A DNA stretch of 64,000 bases from JAVVXB01 sp036651815 (GCA_036651815.1 JAVVXB010000008.1:1-64000), one strand, 5' to 3'. Shown: positions 18,060 through 27,951, numbered from the stretch's first letter. Made by a program: numbers and translations. Notes: a model not told the origin generated them from the letters alone.

Positions 18060-20411
18060 ATGAACGAAAAAGTTTTACACACGTTAGAATACGATAAAAT
18101 CATATTTCAACTAAAGAGGCATACGGTTTCATCTGTAGGCGAAGAATATGCAGATGCGCTTTGTCCTACGGATGCACTGGCGGATGCGCAGACGCTTCTT
18201 CAGCAAACGATTGAGGCGGATGTAGTTTGCCGCCGCACGGGCTCCACGCCAATTCTAGCATTTCCTGATGTGCGTACGCTACTTGGCAAGTTGCATGCCG
18301 CTTTATTTTTGACCACTGGTGAACTACTGAATATTGCACAGTTGATGAAGGCTGCGCGCGAGGCCAGAAATGTACTGCAAGGTGGAGATGGCGAGGGACT
18401 TTTGTATAATATGGCCAACCAGCTTGCCTCACGCCGCAGCATCGAGGAAGAAATTGCGCGCTGCATACCAGCTGAGGACGAAATTTCTGATCAAGCTTCG
18501 CCGGAGCTTAGCCGCATTCGTCGACAGATGAAAATTGTGAATGAGCGTATGCGGGATAAACTAAATAGCATGATCAAAAGCACGGCTACTCAGAAGTACT
18601 TGCAGGAACCAATCATTACGATGCGTAATGGTCGTTATGCGTTGCCTGTCAAAGCGGAATATCGCGCACAGGTACCGGGATTGATCCAGGATCAAAGCAG
18701 TAGTGGGGCGACACTATTTATTGAGCCTGCAGCTGTTGTGGAATTAGGTAACGATCTTAAACGGATGTTATTGGAAGAAAAAACGGAGATTGAGCGCGTT
18801 TTAACCGGACTAACTGCGTTGATCGCGCCCTATGATGCAGAGCTTTCCGGAAGCATCGTTGTACTTGGCACACTTGATTTGATTTTTGCCAAGGCAATTC
18901 TCGCACAGGATATGAATGCGCATATGCCGTTGCTCAATGATGAACAACACATTCATATCTATCGTGGCAGACATCCGCTCTTGCCAAAGGAATCTGTCGT
19001 ACCGGTCGATATCTGGCTGGGAGAAGAGTTTTCAACGCTTGTGATCACAGGACCCAATACCGGTGGCAAAACTGTTACGTTGAAAACAGTTGGACTGCTG
19101 ACGCTCATGGCGATGTCGGGCATGTTTGTACCAGCCGAGGAAGGTACGGTACTATCTGTTTTTACACAGGTTTTTGCTGATATTGGGGACGAACAGTCAA
19201 TTGAACAATCACTGTCCACATTCTCATCCCATATGAAAAACAATGTGTCCATACTCAACAACGCTGATGCGCACTCGCTGGTATTGTTGGATGAACTAGG
19301 CGCTGGCACTGACCCTGTGGAAGGTGCGGCACTGGCGCAGGCAATTTTAGAATCGCTTTCTCATCGCCATGCACTGACCGTTGCGACTACGCATTACAGC
19401 GAAATTAAAGCCTTTGCACTCACCCACAGCGGCATGCAGAACGCGTCCATGGAGTTTGACGTGGATCGTCTCTGCCCAACTTATCGGTTGTTTGTTGGCA
19501 TACCTGGGAAATCAAATGCATTTGAGATATCCCGTAGACTTGGATTGAACGACGATATCATATCGCGCGCGCATGACTATTTGGAGAAGAAGGATGTAGC
19601 CTTTGAAACGGTTCTGTCTGAGGCAGAACAAGCGCGCCGAGCAGCCGAGCAGGAACGGGAGACTGCACAGCAAGCACGTTGGGAATCAGAGCGCATTCGA
19701 GGCGAGCTGGCATATGCGCAACAGAAGCTGAACGATGAAAAAGCATTGTTGCGTCAAAAAGCGCGGGACGATGCGCGCAGATCCGTACAGGAAACCCGGC
19801 AGGAGATGGAGCAGTTGATCGCCGAACTGCGCAGCATCCGGAACATTGATAAACAGGAATTGGAACGTGCAGTTCAAAAGACACGCGATAAATTGAGGCT
19901 GGCAGAGGACAAGATGTACGAGCAGTCCATGCGTAGAAACGCCGTGGGAGAAGCGCCAAAGACGGTGAAAACTGGCGATTTGGTGCATATTTTATCCGTT
20001 GATCAGGAAGCAACCGTATTGAAAGCACCGGATAATAGGGGGGATGTTATGGTGCAAGCCGGCATCATCAAGATGAGCATTCCGCTTGCTGATCTGCGTA
20101 TGACGGAATCGAAAAAAGAGAAGCAGAAAACCGCATCAAAAGTGATGCTGGCCACGGAACAAGTAAGTGTAATGGAACTGGATCTCCGTGGCAAAATGGT
20201 AGATGAGGCATGTATTGAGATCGATCGTTTCATTGATAATGCAGCACGAACAGGAATCAATGAGCTGACCATTATCCATGGAAAAGGCACTGGCGCGCTC
20301 CGGGCAGGCGTGCAAAGCTATCTAAAAAGGAACGCACGAGTCAAGTCCTACCGCATGGGCGCATATGGCGAAGGCGATGCAGGGGTCACGATTATCACAC
20401 TCAAGTCATAG
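18060..20411 (+). CDS. mutS2: Endonuclease MutS2
   Basis: A 783-residue MutS2 with core, clamp and ATPase domains and a C-terminal Smr domain. Walker A GPNTGGKT is at about residues 331-338, Walker B is in LVLLDELGAGTDP, and the long charged coiled coil runs through about residues 510-640. The Smr part begins at MELDLRGKMVDEA and holds IIHGKGTGALR. MutS2 acts on recombination intermediates and, in B. subtilis, on collided ribosomes. ATG 18060 follows GAGGG. It lies right before a two-component system with its own promoter. Confidence 0.97.
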   Translation: MNEKVLHTLEYDKIIFQLKRHTVSSVGEEYADALCPTDALADAQTLLQQTIEADVVCRRTGSTPILAFPDVRTLLGKLHAALFLTTGELLNIAQLMKAAREARNVLQGGDGEGLLYNMANQLASRRSIEEEIARCIPAEDEISDQASPELSRIRRQMKIVNERMRDKLNSMIKSTATQKYLQEPIITMRNGRYALPVKAEYRAQVPGLIQDQSSSGATLFIEPAAVVELGNDLKRMLLEEKTEIERVLTGLTALIAPYDAELSGSIVVLGTLDLIFAKAILAQDMNAHMPLLNDEQHIHIYRGRHPLLPKESVVPVDIWLGEEFSTLVITGPNTGGKTVTLKTVGLLTLMAMSGMFVPAEEGTVLSVFTQVFADIGDEQSIEQSLSTFSSHMKNNVSILNNADAHSLVLLDELGAGTDPVEGAALAQAILESLSHRHALTVATTHYSEIKAFALTHSGMQNASMEFDVDRLCPTYRLFVGIPGKSNAFEISRRLGLNDDIISRAHDYLEKKDVAFETVLSEAEQARRAAEQERETAQQARWESERIRGELAYAQQKLNDEKALLRQKARDDARRSVQETRQEMEQLIAELRSIRNIDKQELERAVQKTRDKLRLAEDKMYEQSMRRNAVGEAPKTVKTGDLVHILSVDQEATVLKAPDNRGDVMVQAGIIKMSIPLADLRMTESKKEKQKTASKVMLATEQVSVMELDLRGKMVDEACIEIDRFIDNAARTGINELTIIHGKGTGALRAGVQSYLKRNARVKSYRMGAYGEGDAGVTIITLKS

Positions 20412-20437
20412 ACAATATATGAACAAAGTGTTATACT
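20409..20437 (+). promoter_or_regulatory. Promoter of the two-component/HtrA operon
   Basis: -35 TAGACA (20409-20414), 17-base spacer, -10 TATACT (20432-20437). A short inverted repeat TTGTTC-GGTT-GAACAA lies between this promoter and the start at 20494 and may be a regulator site. Confidence 0.6.
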
Positions 20438-20493
20438 AAAACCAAATTGAATACCCAGCATTGTTCGGTTGAACAACAAGCGGAGGTTTATGA

Positions 20494-21171
20494 ATGGATA
20501 ATAATACGATTCTGGTCATTGATGACGATCGCAATATCCTAGCCATCATTGAATTATATTTAAAAAAAGCTGGCTTTCAGGTTGTTACCTGTGACAATGG
20601 CATGCTTGCAATTCCTGCATTTCACGAGGTGCGGCCAACGCTGGTGGTTCTGGATATCATGTTACCAGGGCGCGACGGATGGGCAGTACTGCACGATATC
20701 CGCATGGAATCGGAAACACCGGTGATTATGCTGACGGCAAAGGGCGACACGGGCGATCGTGTGCAGGGACTTGAACTTGGCGCGGATGATTACATTTCAA
20801 AACCATTCGAAGCAAAGGAATTGATTGCGCGCATCAAAGCTGTTTTGCGCCGGAGTGCGCCGGTGGAGCCGGAACGAACGATTACGCTGCCCGGGCTATC
20901 CGTTTCCCTCGAAAATTACGCGGTTATTTTGGATAATCATCAGCTGGAAATGCCGCCAAAGGAGATTGAACTGCTGTATTTTCTTGCGTCCCACGCTGGC
21001 AAAGTGTTCACACGTGAGCAATTGCTCGAGCAAGTGTGGGGATTTGACTTCTTCGGTGATTCCCGCACGGTGGATGTACACGTTAAGCGCATCCGGGAAA
21101 AGCTTGGCGATCGACATGAATGGCAGCTGAAGACCGTATGGGGCGTTGGTTATAAATTCGAGCAGCAATAA
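20494..21171 (+). CDS. OmpR/PhoB-family response regulator
   Basis: A 225-residue regulator. The receiver domain has the acidic pair in VIDDDR, the phospho-acceptor Asp54 in LVVLDIMLPG, and the conserved Lys in DDYISKPFE. The C-terminal winged-helix DNA-binding domain ends with SRTVDVHVKRIREKLG and GVGYKFE. It is followed 9 bases later by its likely kinase. The HtrA protease at the end of the operon suggests that the pair senses envelope damage, as CssRS does in B. subtilis; this is inferred. Confidence 0.95.
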   Translation: MDNNTILVIDDDRNILAIIELYLKKAGFQVVTCDNGMLAIPAFHEVRPTLVVLDIMLPGRDGWAVLHDIRMESETPVIMLTAKGDTGDRVQGLELGADDYISKPFEAKELIARIKAVLRRSAPVEPERTITLPGLSVSLENYAVILDNHQLEMPPKEIELLYFLASHAGKVFTREQLLEQVWGFDFFGDSRTVDVHVKRIREKLGDRHEWQLKTVWGVGYKFEQQ

Positions 21172-21180
21172 TAAAAACGA

Positions 21181-22662
21181 ATGCGCAAGGACTTATTGAA
21201 AACCCTATTTTCCCGCATGCTTGCGACCTATCTGACCGTTACGCTCGGCATGCTGTTGCTGACTGGCGTAACGGTTGGTGCTTTGTTACAGAGTTTCATG
21301 ATGCGTGAGAAAAAAGAGCTTATTGGACGTGAAATGATAATCATTTCGCAACTTTATAAAAATATCAACAGTGGCTTGGTCGACAAAAATGCAACAGAAT
21401 CCGAACTAAATGCGACTGCGCGTCATTACGACGGTTTAATCCAGATTATAGGGGTAGACGGAAAGATGACGCAATATCGTTCCAGCGAAAAATGGGATGC
21501 CATTGCGGCAAAAACGTATACGGCCGATGAATTAAACGATATGCTGCGACTTGTCTCCAACTTAGATAGTAGCACGGCAAAATTTACCCAAGCGAAAAAG
21601 CCGTTTCATGTACTTGTGGGCACAATGAAAATTGGCCCGTCCGATGCGCCGAACTATGTTGTGCGTTTTCATATTGATATAACGCAGATGCGTAGTGCGC
21701 TTGAGATGATCTACCTGGAAATCATATTGGTTTGTCTGGTTGCCATCTTGATTGCAGTAATTGCGGTATACTACACTACGACACGTATGACAAGACCCTT
21801 TATGGAGATCAATCAAACGGTGCAGAAATACAGTAAGGGAGATTATAATATTCGAATTCCGATCAGCAGTACGGAGGAAGCGACCCAACTTGCTGTCAGT
21901 TTCAATGTGATGGCAGATCAGCTCAAAGATCTGGAGGCCACCCGCAGAAGTTTTGTTGCAAATGTCAGTCATGAACTGCGCTCCCCACTGACCTCGATGA
22001 AGGGTTTTTTGGAGGCAATGCAGGATGGCACGATTAGTCCGGATGATTATGAAAAATACATCGGGATTGTGCTTTCGGAAACGAGGCGTATGGCGGCTAT
22101 GGTCAACGACCTGCTCGATCTTGCCCGCATTGAATCCGGTAGAACGGCACTCAAATTGGAGATTTTCGATATTAACGAGTTAATTCGGCGAACACTACTC
22201 ACCTTCGAAGCACGAATTTATGAAAAAAGCATTGAGGTTGAGGTCAAATTTGCGCAAGAACAGTACTTTGTGGAAGCTGACAATACGCAGATTGGACAGG
22301 TGCTACGCAACATCATTGATAATGCAATTAAGTATTCGCCAGATGGCAGCCGTTTGCGTATTGCCACCTATGCCATGCGGCGGGAAGTTTATGTGAGCGT
22401 TGCAGATTCAGGACAGGGAATTCCACAAGAGGATATTCCGCATGTGTTTGACCGGTTTTACAAGGTGGAAAAGGCGCATACGCCGACGAAACAGAGTGGC
22501 ACGGGCCTTGGACTTTCGATCGTCAAAAGAATTATCGACCAACATAATCAGACGATCACACTTACTAGCGCCAGAGGGAAAGGCAGCACGTTTACGTTTA
22601 CATTAAAGCGTGCGCCTTCGCCAAAGCGCCAACAGGACGGAGGGAAAAAAAATGGAGAATAA
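21181..22662 (+). CDS. Membrane sensor histidine kinase
   Basis: A 493-residue kinase. Membrane segments lie at about residues 15-38 and 177-200, enclosing an extracytoplasmic sensor of about 140 residues. A HAMP domain follows (about 200-252), then HisKA with the phospho-acceptor His264 in FVANVSHELRSPLT, and an HATPase_c domain with the N box IIDNAIKYS and G boxes DSGQGIP and GTGLGLSI. Its last 11 bases overlap the htrA-like gene, so the protease is cotranslated with it. Confidence 0.95.
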   Translation: MRKDLLKTLFSRMLATYLTVTLGMLLLTGVTVGALLQSFMMREKKELIGREMIIISQLYKNINSGLVDKNATESELNATARHYDGLIQIIGVDGKMTQYRSSEKWDAIAAKTYTADELNDMLRLVSNLDSSTAKFTQAKKPFHVLVGTMKIGPSDAPNYVVRFHIDITQMRSALEMIYLEIILVCLVAILIAVIAVYYTTTRMTRPFMEINQTVQKYSKGDYNIRIPISSTEEATQLAVSFNVMADQLKDLEATRRSFVANVSHELRSPLTSMKGFLEAMQDGTISPDDYEKYIGIVLSETRRMAAMVNDLLDLARIESGRTALKLEIFDINELIRRTLLTFEARIYEKSIEVEVKFAQEQYFVEADNTQIGQVLRNIIDNAIKYSPDGSRLRIATYAMRREVYVSVADSGQGIPQEDIPHVFDRFYKVEKAHTPTKQSGTGLGLSIVKRIIDQHNQTITLTSARGKGSTFTFTLKRAPSPKRQQDGGKKNGE

Positions 22663-23971
22663 CTATTATCAATCGGGGGATTCATTTGAACGCTATGATC
22701 CCAAGCCACCGAAGACGTCTAGGGGCGGCGGCAGAGTCTTCGCTACAGTCGTCATCATCATAGTGGTTGTTCTACTGGCAGCCTTGGTCATCGGATTGTT
22801 CCGGCCGGATCTATTGGGCGGAGAAATGCCAAGCAAGACCAATCAACCTACCGCTACAGCGGCTCCTGCAATGCCACCAAATCCGGCTGAAGCGAGCGAG
22901 ATTCCCGTGGTACCTGTACCAACGCCTAAGGTATCCGAGGAAGATCGTAAAATGCCGACTTTGGATGGTGTGTTGCCAATGTTGCCGTCCATTTCGGACA
23001 ATCCAATCCCGAATATTTTCGATGCTGCTGCGCCCGGTGTTGTAAGCGTTATCAATTATGTTAACGTTAATACGGGTGGAAAAAGCAAGCTTGCTCTCTA
23101 CGGAAGCGGAAGCGGTTTCTTCGTTTCTAGCAACGGATATATTGTCACAAACGCACACGTGGTTGAGAATGCCTCAAAGGTTACGGTCAAGCTCAATGAT
23201 GGAGACGAAGTGGATGCACAGATCATTGGGCAAGATATTGAAACCGATGTTGCGGTGCTGAAAATCAATCGCAGTGGCATGCCCGCTCTTGCGTTTGGCA
23301 ATTCGGATGAAGCCCGTGTGGGCGAATATGTACTGGCAATCGGTAATCCAATAGATGCTGATCAATTTGCCAATACGTTAACCTTTGGTATTATCAGCGC
23401 AAAATCCCGTGAAATTACCATTGACTCCTATACAAACACCTATATGCAGACGGATGCGGCTATCAACGTTGGCAACAGCGGAGGCCCACTGCTGAATATG
23501 AAGGGTGAGGTGATTGGCATCAATAGTGCTAAAACCATCACTGCTGGTTTTGATGCCTTTGGGAATCCTGTCAGCGCAGAATCCATTGGTTTTGCGTTAC
23601 CAATCAATCAGGTGCGTAAGGTGATGGAGATGCTCATTACAAAAGGCCAGATTGAACGGCCAGGCATTGGAATTGTGGTGGGTTCTGTAACGGAAGCCAT
23701 GTCTGAAGCCAACGGAGTACCGGTGGGCGCATTGGTGGATAGCGTTGTGAAAGACGGCCCAGCTGCAGCTGCAGGCATCAAGGCGGGCGATATTATTGTG
23801 GAGGCAAATGGCCAAAAGGTCACAAAGCAGACGGAGTTAATTGAACTGGTCAAACAGCTCAAGATTGGCGATCAATTTGTGTTACATATTTACCGCGAAG
23901 GCAAATATATGGATTGCACAATCATCGTATCCAATAAGTCCGAGATGAACTTTGATGCTAAGCAAGAGTAA
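22652..23971 (+). CDS. htrA: HtrA/DegP-like membrane-anchored serine protease with PDZ domain
   Basis: A 439-residue envelope quality-control protease. A short cytoplasmic N-terminus is followed by one membrane helix (about residues 30-52) and a Pro-rich linker. The trypsin-like domain shows the triad His in TNAHVV, Asp in ETDVAVLKI and Ser in VGNSGGP. One PDZ domain follows, from about residue 335 on, with GPAAAAGIKAGDII. ATG 22652 follows GGAGGG and overlaps the kinase stop. HtrA proteins degrade or refold misfolded exported proteins. Confidence 0.95.
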   Translation: MENNYYQSGDSFERYDPKPPKTSRGGGRVFATVVIIIVVVLLAALVIGLFRPDLLGGEMPSKTNQPTATAAPAMPPNPAEASEIPVVPVPTPKVSEEDRKMPTLDGVLPMLPSISDNPIPNIFDAAAPGVVSVINYVNVNTGGKSKLALYGSGSGFFVSSNGYIVTNAHVVENASKVTVKLNDGDEVDAQIIGQDIETDVAVLKINRSGMPALAFGNSDEARVGEYVLAIGNPIDADQFANTLTFGIISAKSREITIDSYTNTYMQTDAAINVGNSGGPLLNMKGEVIGINSAKTITAGFDAFGNPVSAESIGFALPINQVRKVMEMLITKGQIERPGIGIVVGSVTEAMSEANGVPVGALVDSVVKDGPAAAAGIKAGDIIVEANGQKVTKQTELIELVKQLKIGDQFVLHIYREGKYMDCTIIVSNKSEMNFDAKQE

Positions 23972-24060
23972 TTGAATGCCATGAGTGCTTTTAAAACAAT
24001 AAGGATAGTGCGATAAATTTGTGTAAGCATCAAACCGTCAGATAATAACAAGTAGTCCTG

Positions 24061-24084
24061 CGGGGCAAGGTTTCTCTTGCCCCG
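24061..24084 (+). terminator. Hairpin downstream of htrA
   Basis: A perfect 9-bp stem, CGGGGCAAG (24061-24069) with CTTGCCCCG (24076-24084), 6-base loop, about 90 bases after the htrA stop. No T-tract, so efficiency is uncertain. Confidence 0.5.
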
Positions 24085-24350
24085 TGTCGATACCCGTACC
24101 ACCGTGAAGACGGGAGCCGTCAAGGAGAAAAGCGCAGCGTGCCTTTACGCTCCCGGATCACCGTGGTAGTTTTAAAGTGACACATTGACGCCATCACCGA
24201 AGAATTACAGGATGCTGTCCCAGTCTTTGATGGGCATCGTCCATTTATTTGTGATTTGCATGATCACTAGATACAACTGCTTGAGCAGGATGTCATCGCT
24301 TACCAAGGCGCTCGTGGCTTTTGTAACCTTGATCCATTTCTGAGCGACTA

Positions 24351-24863
24351 ATGGATGTCAAAAGCAGAGCTACCTTTGGCCACTGGGCGCTGCACTACAT
24401 GGTTTCCAACGGTGGAGAAAGCAAAAAGCTGCTTTGCCACCTTCGTGGAGCGCAAGACAAGAGCCGATTGTATACCGTATTTACGATGTCTGACAGAACT
24501 GCGCTGTCTAGCCAAACAGCGATTATCATGCGTTACAACACGTTGCCAAAAGGCACGTTCGAGACTGTGACAACTGACTGTGGAAAAGAGTTCGCTTGCT
24601 GCAACAGCACGTAGAAACCGTTTGGGTTAACACGCTATTTTACGGATGCCTATTCTTCTTGGCAGTGTGGAAACAACGAAAATGCCAACGGGTTGCTTCG
24701 CGTGTTTTACCCAAAGAAAACAGACCTTGCCGTGGTGCACCAAGAATGTTTAATGCATAACTGGCTCCGCATTAACACCAGACCTTAAAAATGGCTGGCT
24801 TGGAAATCTCACTTTCATATATTTCTATACGAAGGGGCGCACGTAATTTTCAACCTGTCATAA
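24351..24863 (+). pseudogene. Decayed IS30-family transposase fragment
   Basis: Pieces of an IS30-type DDE transposase are readable only by changing frame. GHWALHY-like and NGGESKK occur in one frame, CFATFVERKTR in the next, then MSDRTALSS and LPKGTFETVTTDCGKEFA back in the first. Stops follow in CCNST, and the C-terminal YFTDAYSSWQCGNNENANGLLR segment is in another frame and is broken by a TAA after INTRP. The order matches the IS30 core (GHWE, VERKTR, TxDxGKEF, DPYSSWQRGxNENxNGLLR). The N-terminal helix-turn-helix and inverted ends were not found, so the element is long dead. Confidence 0.85.
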
Positions 24864-25392
24864 TCAATACCAAAGTCGATAATTAGTGTCTACTGAACAA
24901 CTGACAACTCCAGATAAAACGGGACAGATTTGATTGTTCGCTGGATAATAAGTGCAAGACAAAACAACTGAATAGGATAAAAACTTGCACAAAGGATAAC
25001 GCAGTGGCACTGATATAACAATGGGTAAATCAGTTGAATGAATTTCAAAAAAAACCGATTGCTATGAATCCTAATGAAAGCAATCGGTGGGCAAATAAGG
25101 CTGTGGCTATCCTTTGGACTAAAATTGGAAAGCGATATGTATCCCTGTTTCCGAGCGTTTGCTGGAATGTGGCAAAGCCCCTGTAGCTGGCACTGGGTGC
25201 ATGTATTGTTCGGGAATAAATATGAATATTTAGATGGAGAAACTGCCCTTATGATTCAAGAAAACCATAAGGGCAGTATTTCTGCGGTTATGCGGGATAC
25301 GATGGCAGCAAATGCTGCCACTTTAATAGGCGATTGTTCAGGAGCCATAAAGTATCTAGCAGGTACAAGCTACAATTGTTGAGCATACGCAC
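24864..25392. other. Gene-poor debris between IS30 remnant and aroE-like gene
   Basis: An open frame at 25074-25382 (102 codons, plus strand) has no ribosome-binding site and no recognised similarity, so I do not call it a gene. A perfect hairpin lies inside it at 25243-25276. The stretch probably holds decayed mobile DNA. Confidence 0.4.
25243..25276. repeat. Perfect 11-bp inverted repeat
   Basis: CTGCCCTTATG (25243-25253) and CATAAGGGCAG (25266-25276) with a 12-base loop, followed by TATTTCTG. It could be a terminator, the end of a small mobile element, or a structured-RNA remnant. Confidence 0.5.
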
Positions 25393-26268
25393 TTAAACCA
25401 ATGAGCCACTAGAATTGTCGAAAAACTCTTTAGATAACGCTTCTTTCATCACATCCGCAGGTGCATCAATACCTGTCCACATTTTAAAACTAATGACGCC
25501 TTGGTTGACGAGCATGTCCAAACCAACAAACGTTTGGCAGCCCTTTGATCGGGCGCGTTTTACAAATCCGGTTTCAGGCGGGTTTGGTACAATGTCGCAA
25601 ACAACGAGTCCTTGCGGCAGTGTATCATAGTCAATATTGGGGCAAGAGAGATCCGGATAGAGACCAATACTTGTGGCTTGAATCAGAAGATCGGTCTTGT
25701 CTGGGATCTGGTAGATATGATCCCATAAAACATAATTGGCGCGTGCGGCGGTCTTTTCGTTGAGAAGATCAACCAGTGCGTTTCCGCGCTCAGGGTTGAC
25801 GTTGACCACCGTAATGTGCGTTATTCCGGCATTGGCCAACTCAACGGTGATTGCTCGCGCCGCACCACCCGCGCCTAAAACAACAGCAGTTTTTCCATTC
25901 ATGGACACGTTGGCGTCGTTGAGCGTCTTTAGAAAGCCTTTTCCATCGGTATTCTCGCCGTAGGTTTCCCCGTCTTTGATATAGACGGTATTAACCGCAC
26001 CCATGACCTGCGCATCTGGTGCGATATGGTCGAGGTATTTAAGCACTTCCACTTTATGCGGGATGGTCAGATTCGTTCCCTTGAAGCCCAAAGCCTTGAG
26101 CGAATGAATTGCGATGGCTAAATTTTCGGGTTTGACCTCCATGGTCACATAGCGGTAATCCAGTCCCAATGCACGAAAAGCTGCTTCCATTGGTACGACG
26201 GTAGGATTTTCATCAACAGGGGTACCCAGTAAACCCACCAGCTCGCTTCGATAACAACGATTTACCAT
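25393..26268 (-). CDS. Shikimate-dehydrogenase-family oxidoreductase, altered substrate motif
   Basis: A 291-residue AroE-fold protein. Catalytic-type Lys (NLTIPHK) and Asp (GENTDGKGF) are kept, and the nucleotide-binding loop is VLGAGGAARAI, followed about 20 residues on by VVNVNPERG, a spot that sets NADP or NAD choice. The N-terminal motif that binds shikimate carboxylate, normally GxPVxHSxSPxxHN, reads GTPVDENPTVVPMEAAF, so both serines are gone. It lies 14 bases after the UPF0303 gene and diverges from a sugar operon. It is thus probably a dehydrogenase of a polyol, quinate-like or sugar-derived acid substrate rather than the aromatic-pathway enzyme. Confidence 0.8.
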   Translation of the reverse strand: MVNRCYRSELVGLLGTPVDENPTVVPMEAAFRALGLDYRYVTMEVKPENLAIAIHSLKALGFKGTNLTIPHKVEVLKYLDHIAPDAQVMGAVNTVYIKDGETYGENTDGKGFLKTLNDANVSMNGKTAVVLGAGGAARAITVELANAGITHITVVNVNPERGNALVDLLNEKTAARANYVLWDHIYQIPDKTDLLIQATSIGLYPDLSCPNIDYDTLPQGLVVCDIVPNPPETGFVKRARSKGCQTFVGLDMLVNQGVISFKMWTGIDAPADVMKEALSKEFFDNSSGSLV

Positions 26269-26282
26269 TAAAATACTCCTAA

Positions 26283-26765
26283 CTATCTGATAGATGCAAT
26301 CTGCAGAAATTCTGCAATCGTATCCACGATGATCTGATGATCTGTTTCATGGGGAAGACCGGAGCAGCAAATGGATCCGATAACGCCCGTGCCTTTGAGC
26401 GTTAACGGAAATCCGCCTCCTAAAACGGCATAATCCTGCGCTGACAATAACCAGTCATGACTGATGTCCTCATTGTTTTTCTTTAACAGCGCGCCAACAT
26501 GCAGCGAACTCATGTGCACGGCGTGTACGGTATTGCTTTTTCGCTTCAGCCACATGTCGTTGTGGAGATTTGTGTGCGCAAAGGCGTAACGAAACACGGT
26601 ATAGCCATTGACAATGATTTCAAATGCCGGCATGACACCGCGCAACTTAGCCTTGGCAACTAGCATGCTGCCAAGTGTCCAGGCATCGTCATTGGAAAAA
26701 TGTTCAAATTGCAGGAGCGCTTCTTCCTGTTCTAAACGTACAATCGTATCTTCGATATTTAGCAT
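26283..26765 (-). CDS. UPF0303 family protein
   Basis: A 160-residue protein of the UPF0303 (YBR137W-like) family, related in fold to HbpS/GlcG proteins. Family features are visible: WTLGSMLVAKAK near residue 30, KRKSNTVH in the middle, and a GGGFPLTLKGTGVIGSICCSGLPHE segment matching the family's glycine-rich region. Biochemical function is not established; members often sit next to carbohydrate genes, as here. AAAGGA precedes the start. It lies 54 bases after the DUF6786-like gene and 14 bases before the AroE-like gene, so the three form one leftward unit. Confidence 0.82.
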   Translation of the reverse strand: MLNIEDTIVRLEQEEALLQFEHFSNDDAWTLGSMLVAKAKLRGVMPAFEIIVNGYTVFRYAFAHTNLHNDMWLKRKSNTVHAVHMSSLHVGALLKKNNEDISHDWLLSAQDYAVLGGGFPLTLKGTGVIGSICCSGLPHETDHQIIVDTIAEFLQIASIR

Positions 26766-26819
26766 TCAAAATCCTTTCTTGTAATCGTTACAAATTATAC
26801 ATCATGGCGATGGAATCGT

Positions 26820-27896
26820 CTATTCAACATAATTGATATTGAGCAGACAACGAATAATATCCTTCAACTTATGAAGAGAACTACTGAAAAACCAATAGTT
26901 GAGCGTCAACGTGGAACGGATTTGATTGGGTGCTTGGAAAGTTCGCCCGGCTGTCTCGAGCTCTGCGAAACCATCGCCTCGTGTATCATTCATATAGACG
27001 AATAGGGAGCAGCCGGTTTTGCCAGGTTGATCAGATGGCTCCTTGATATAGCTTGTGGAGGGATCGTTGTAATAGTTGCGAATAAGCAGTTGCCATTCAT
27101 CGTTGCCAATCTCCTGCAAGTATCCAATTCTGCCAAAGGTATTGAATGCCTTGGCGCCAATTTTATGTTCGCCGCAGGATGCCACTTTAATTTTCGCGTA
27201 TCCGGGTTCAACTTGAAGGACTTTACCCATGGATGGTGTATAGTAGTCCACAAATTCAAACGTGTTTCCTAAATAAGGAAGCAAAAAAACGCCGCCGGAA
27301 CGAACCTGAAATAGATTCCAGATCTCCAACTGCATGGGGTATTCCGGCGAAGTATCCTCCAGATTAATGGTCTGATCGAAGCCGCAGAATGAAACATCGT
27401 TCATATAGGAAGAGTATTCGTAAGCACCTTGCAGCGGATTGCCGGAGGGGGTTACGGTGCGTTGCATATGGAACGTTTTTCGAGGATAGATGTGCTCATA
27501 AAGTTCAGCGTACAGATCAGCTTTTAAGACAACACGCTCTTTGGTGTTGGAACAAAAATGGTAGTGACCAGGATCAATGCTGCCCTGAACGGTATACGTT
27601 TCGTTAAACCGGTTCCGATCCTTTGTGAAAAAAGGAAATTCTGGCGCAATCCACACGCGGTCTCCACCGATATTCCAATGGTGATCCACTAAAAATGCAT
27701 GAAAAGATTCGGGGGTGCGTAGATGCTCTGAAACCCAGGACATGCCAACGGATGTAGCTTCATTGGTATATGGCCCAAAGATCCTGCCGGCATCCTCCGT
27801 AATCAGCAATATGCGTCCGTTTTGAAGTTTCAGCGTCGTATAACGAATATCGTTTGCTGCCAGCGATTTCAGCAATTCTCCTAAAGATATCGACAT
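26820..27896 (-). CDS. Galactose-mutarotase-like protein, DUF6786 type
   Basis: A 358-residue protein rich in beta-strand patterns, with RILLITEDAGRIFGPY near residue 27 and PYLGNTFEFVDYY in the second half. It resembles the DUF6786 group, which looks like the aldose-1-epimerase/galactose-mutarotase sandwich; I infer carbohydrate binding and am not sure of activity. Start 27896 has AGGAGG upstream; the frame runs on to 27980 through the promoter and is not used. It is the first gene of the leftward trio and diverges from the ABC sugar operon, so it may act on the same sugar (for example anomer conversion). Confidence 0.6.
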   Translation of the reverse strand: MSISLGELLKSLAANDIRYTTLKLQNGRILLITEDAGRIFGPYTNEATSVGMSWVSEHLRTPESFHAFLVDHHWNIGGDRVWIAPEFPFFTKDRNRFNETYTVQGSIDPGHYHFCSNTKERVVLKADLYAELYEHIYPRKTFHMQRTVTPSGNPLQGAYEYSSYMNDVSFCGFDQTINLEDTSPEYPMQLEIWNLFQVRSGGVFLLPYLGNTFEFVDYYTPSMGKVLQVEPGYAKIKVASCGEHKIGAKAFNTFGRIGYLQEIGNDEWQLLIRNYYNDPSTSYIKEPSDQPGKTGCSLFVYMNDTRGDGFAELETAGRTFQAPNQIRSTLTLNYWFFSSSLHKLKDIIRCLLNINYVE

Positions 27897-27951
27897 GGTG
27901 TGAATACCTCCTAATATAAGAAAAATGTAAAAACCAAGAATGATTGCAAAA

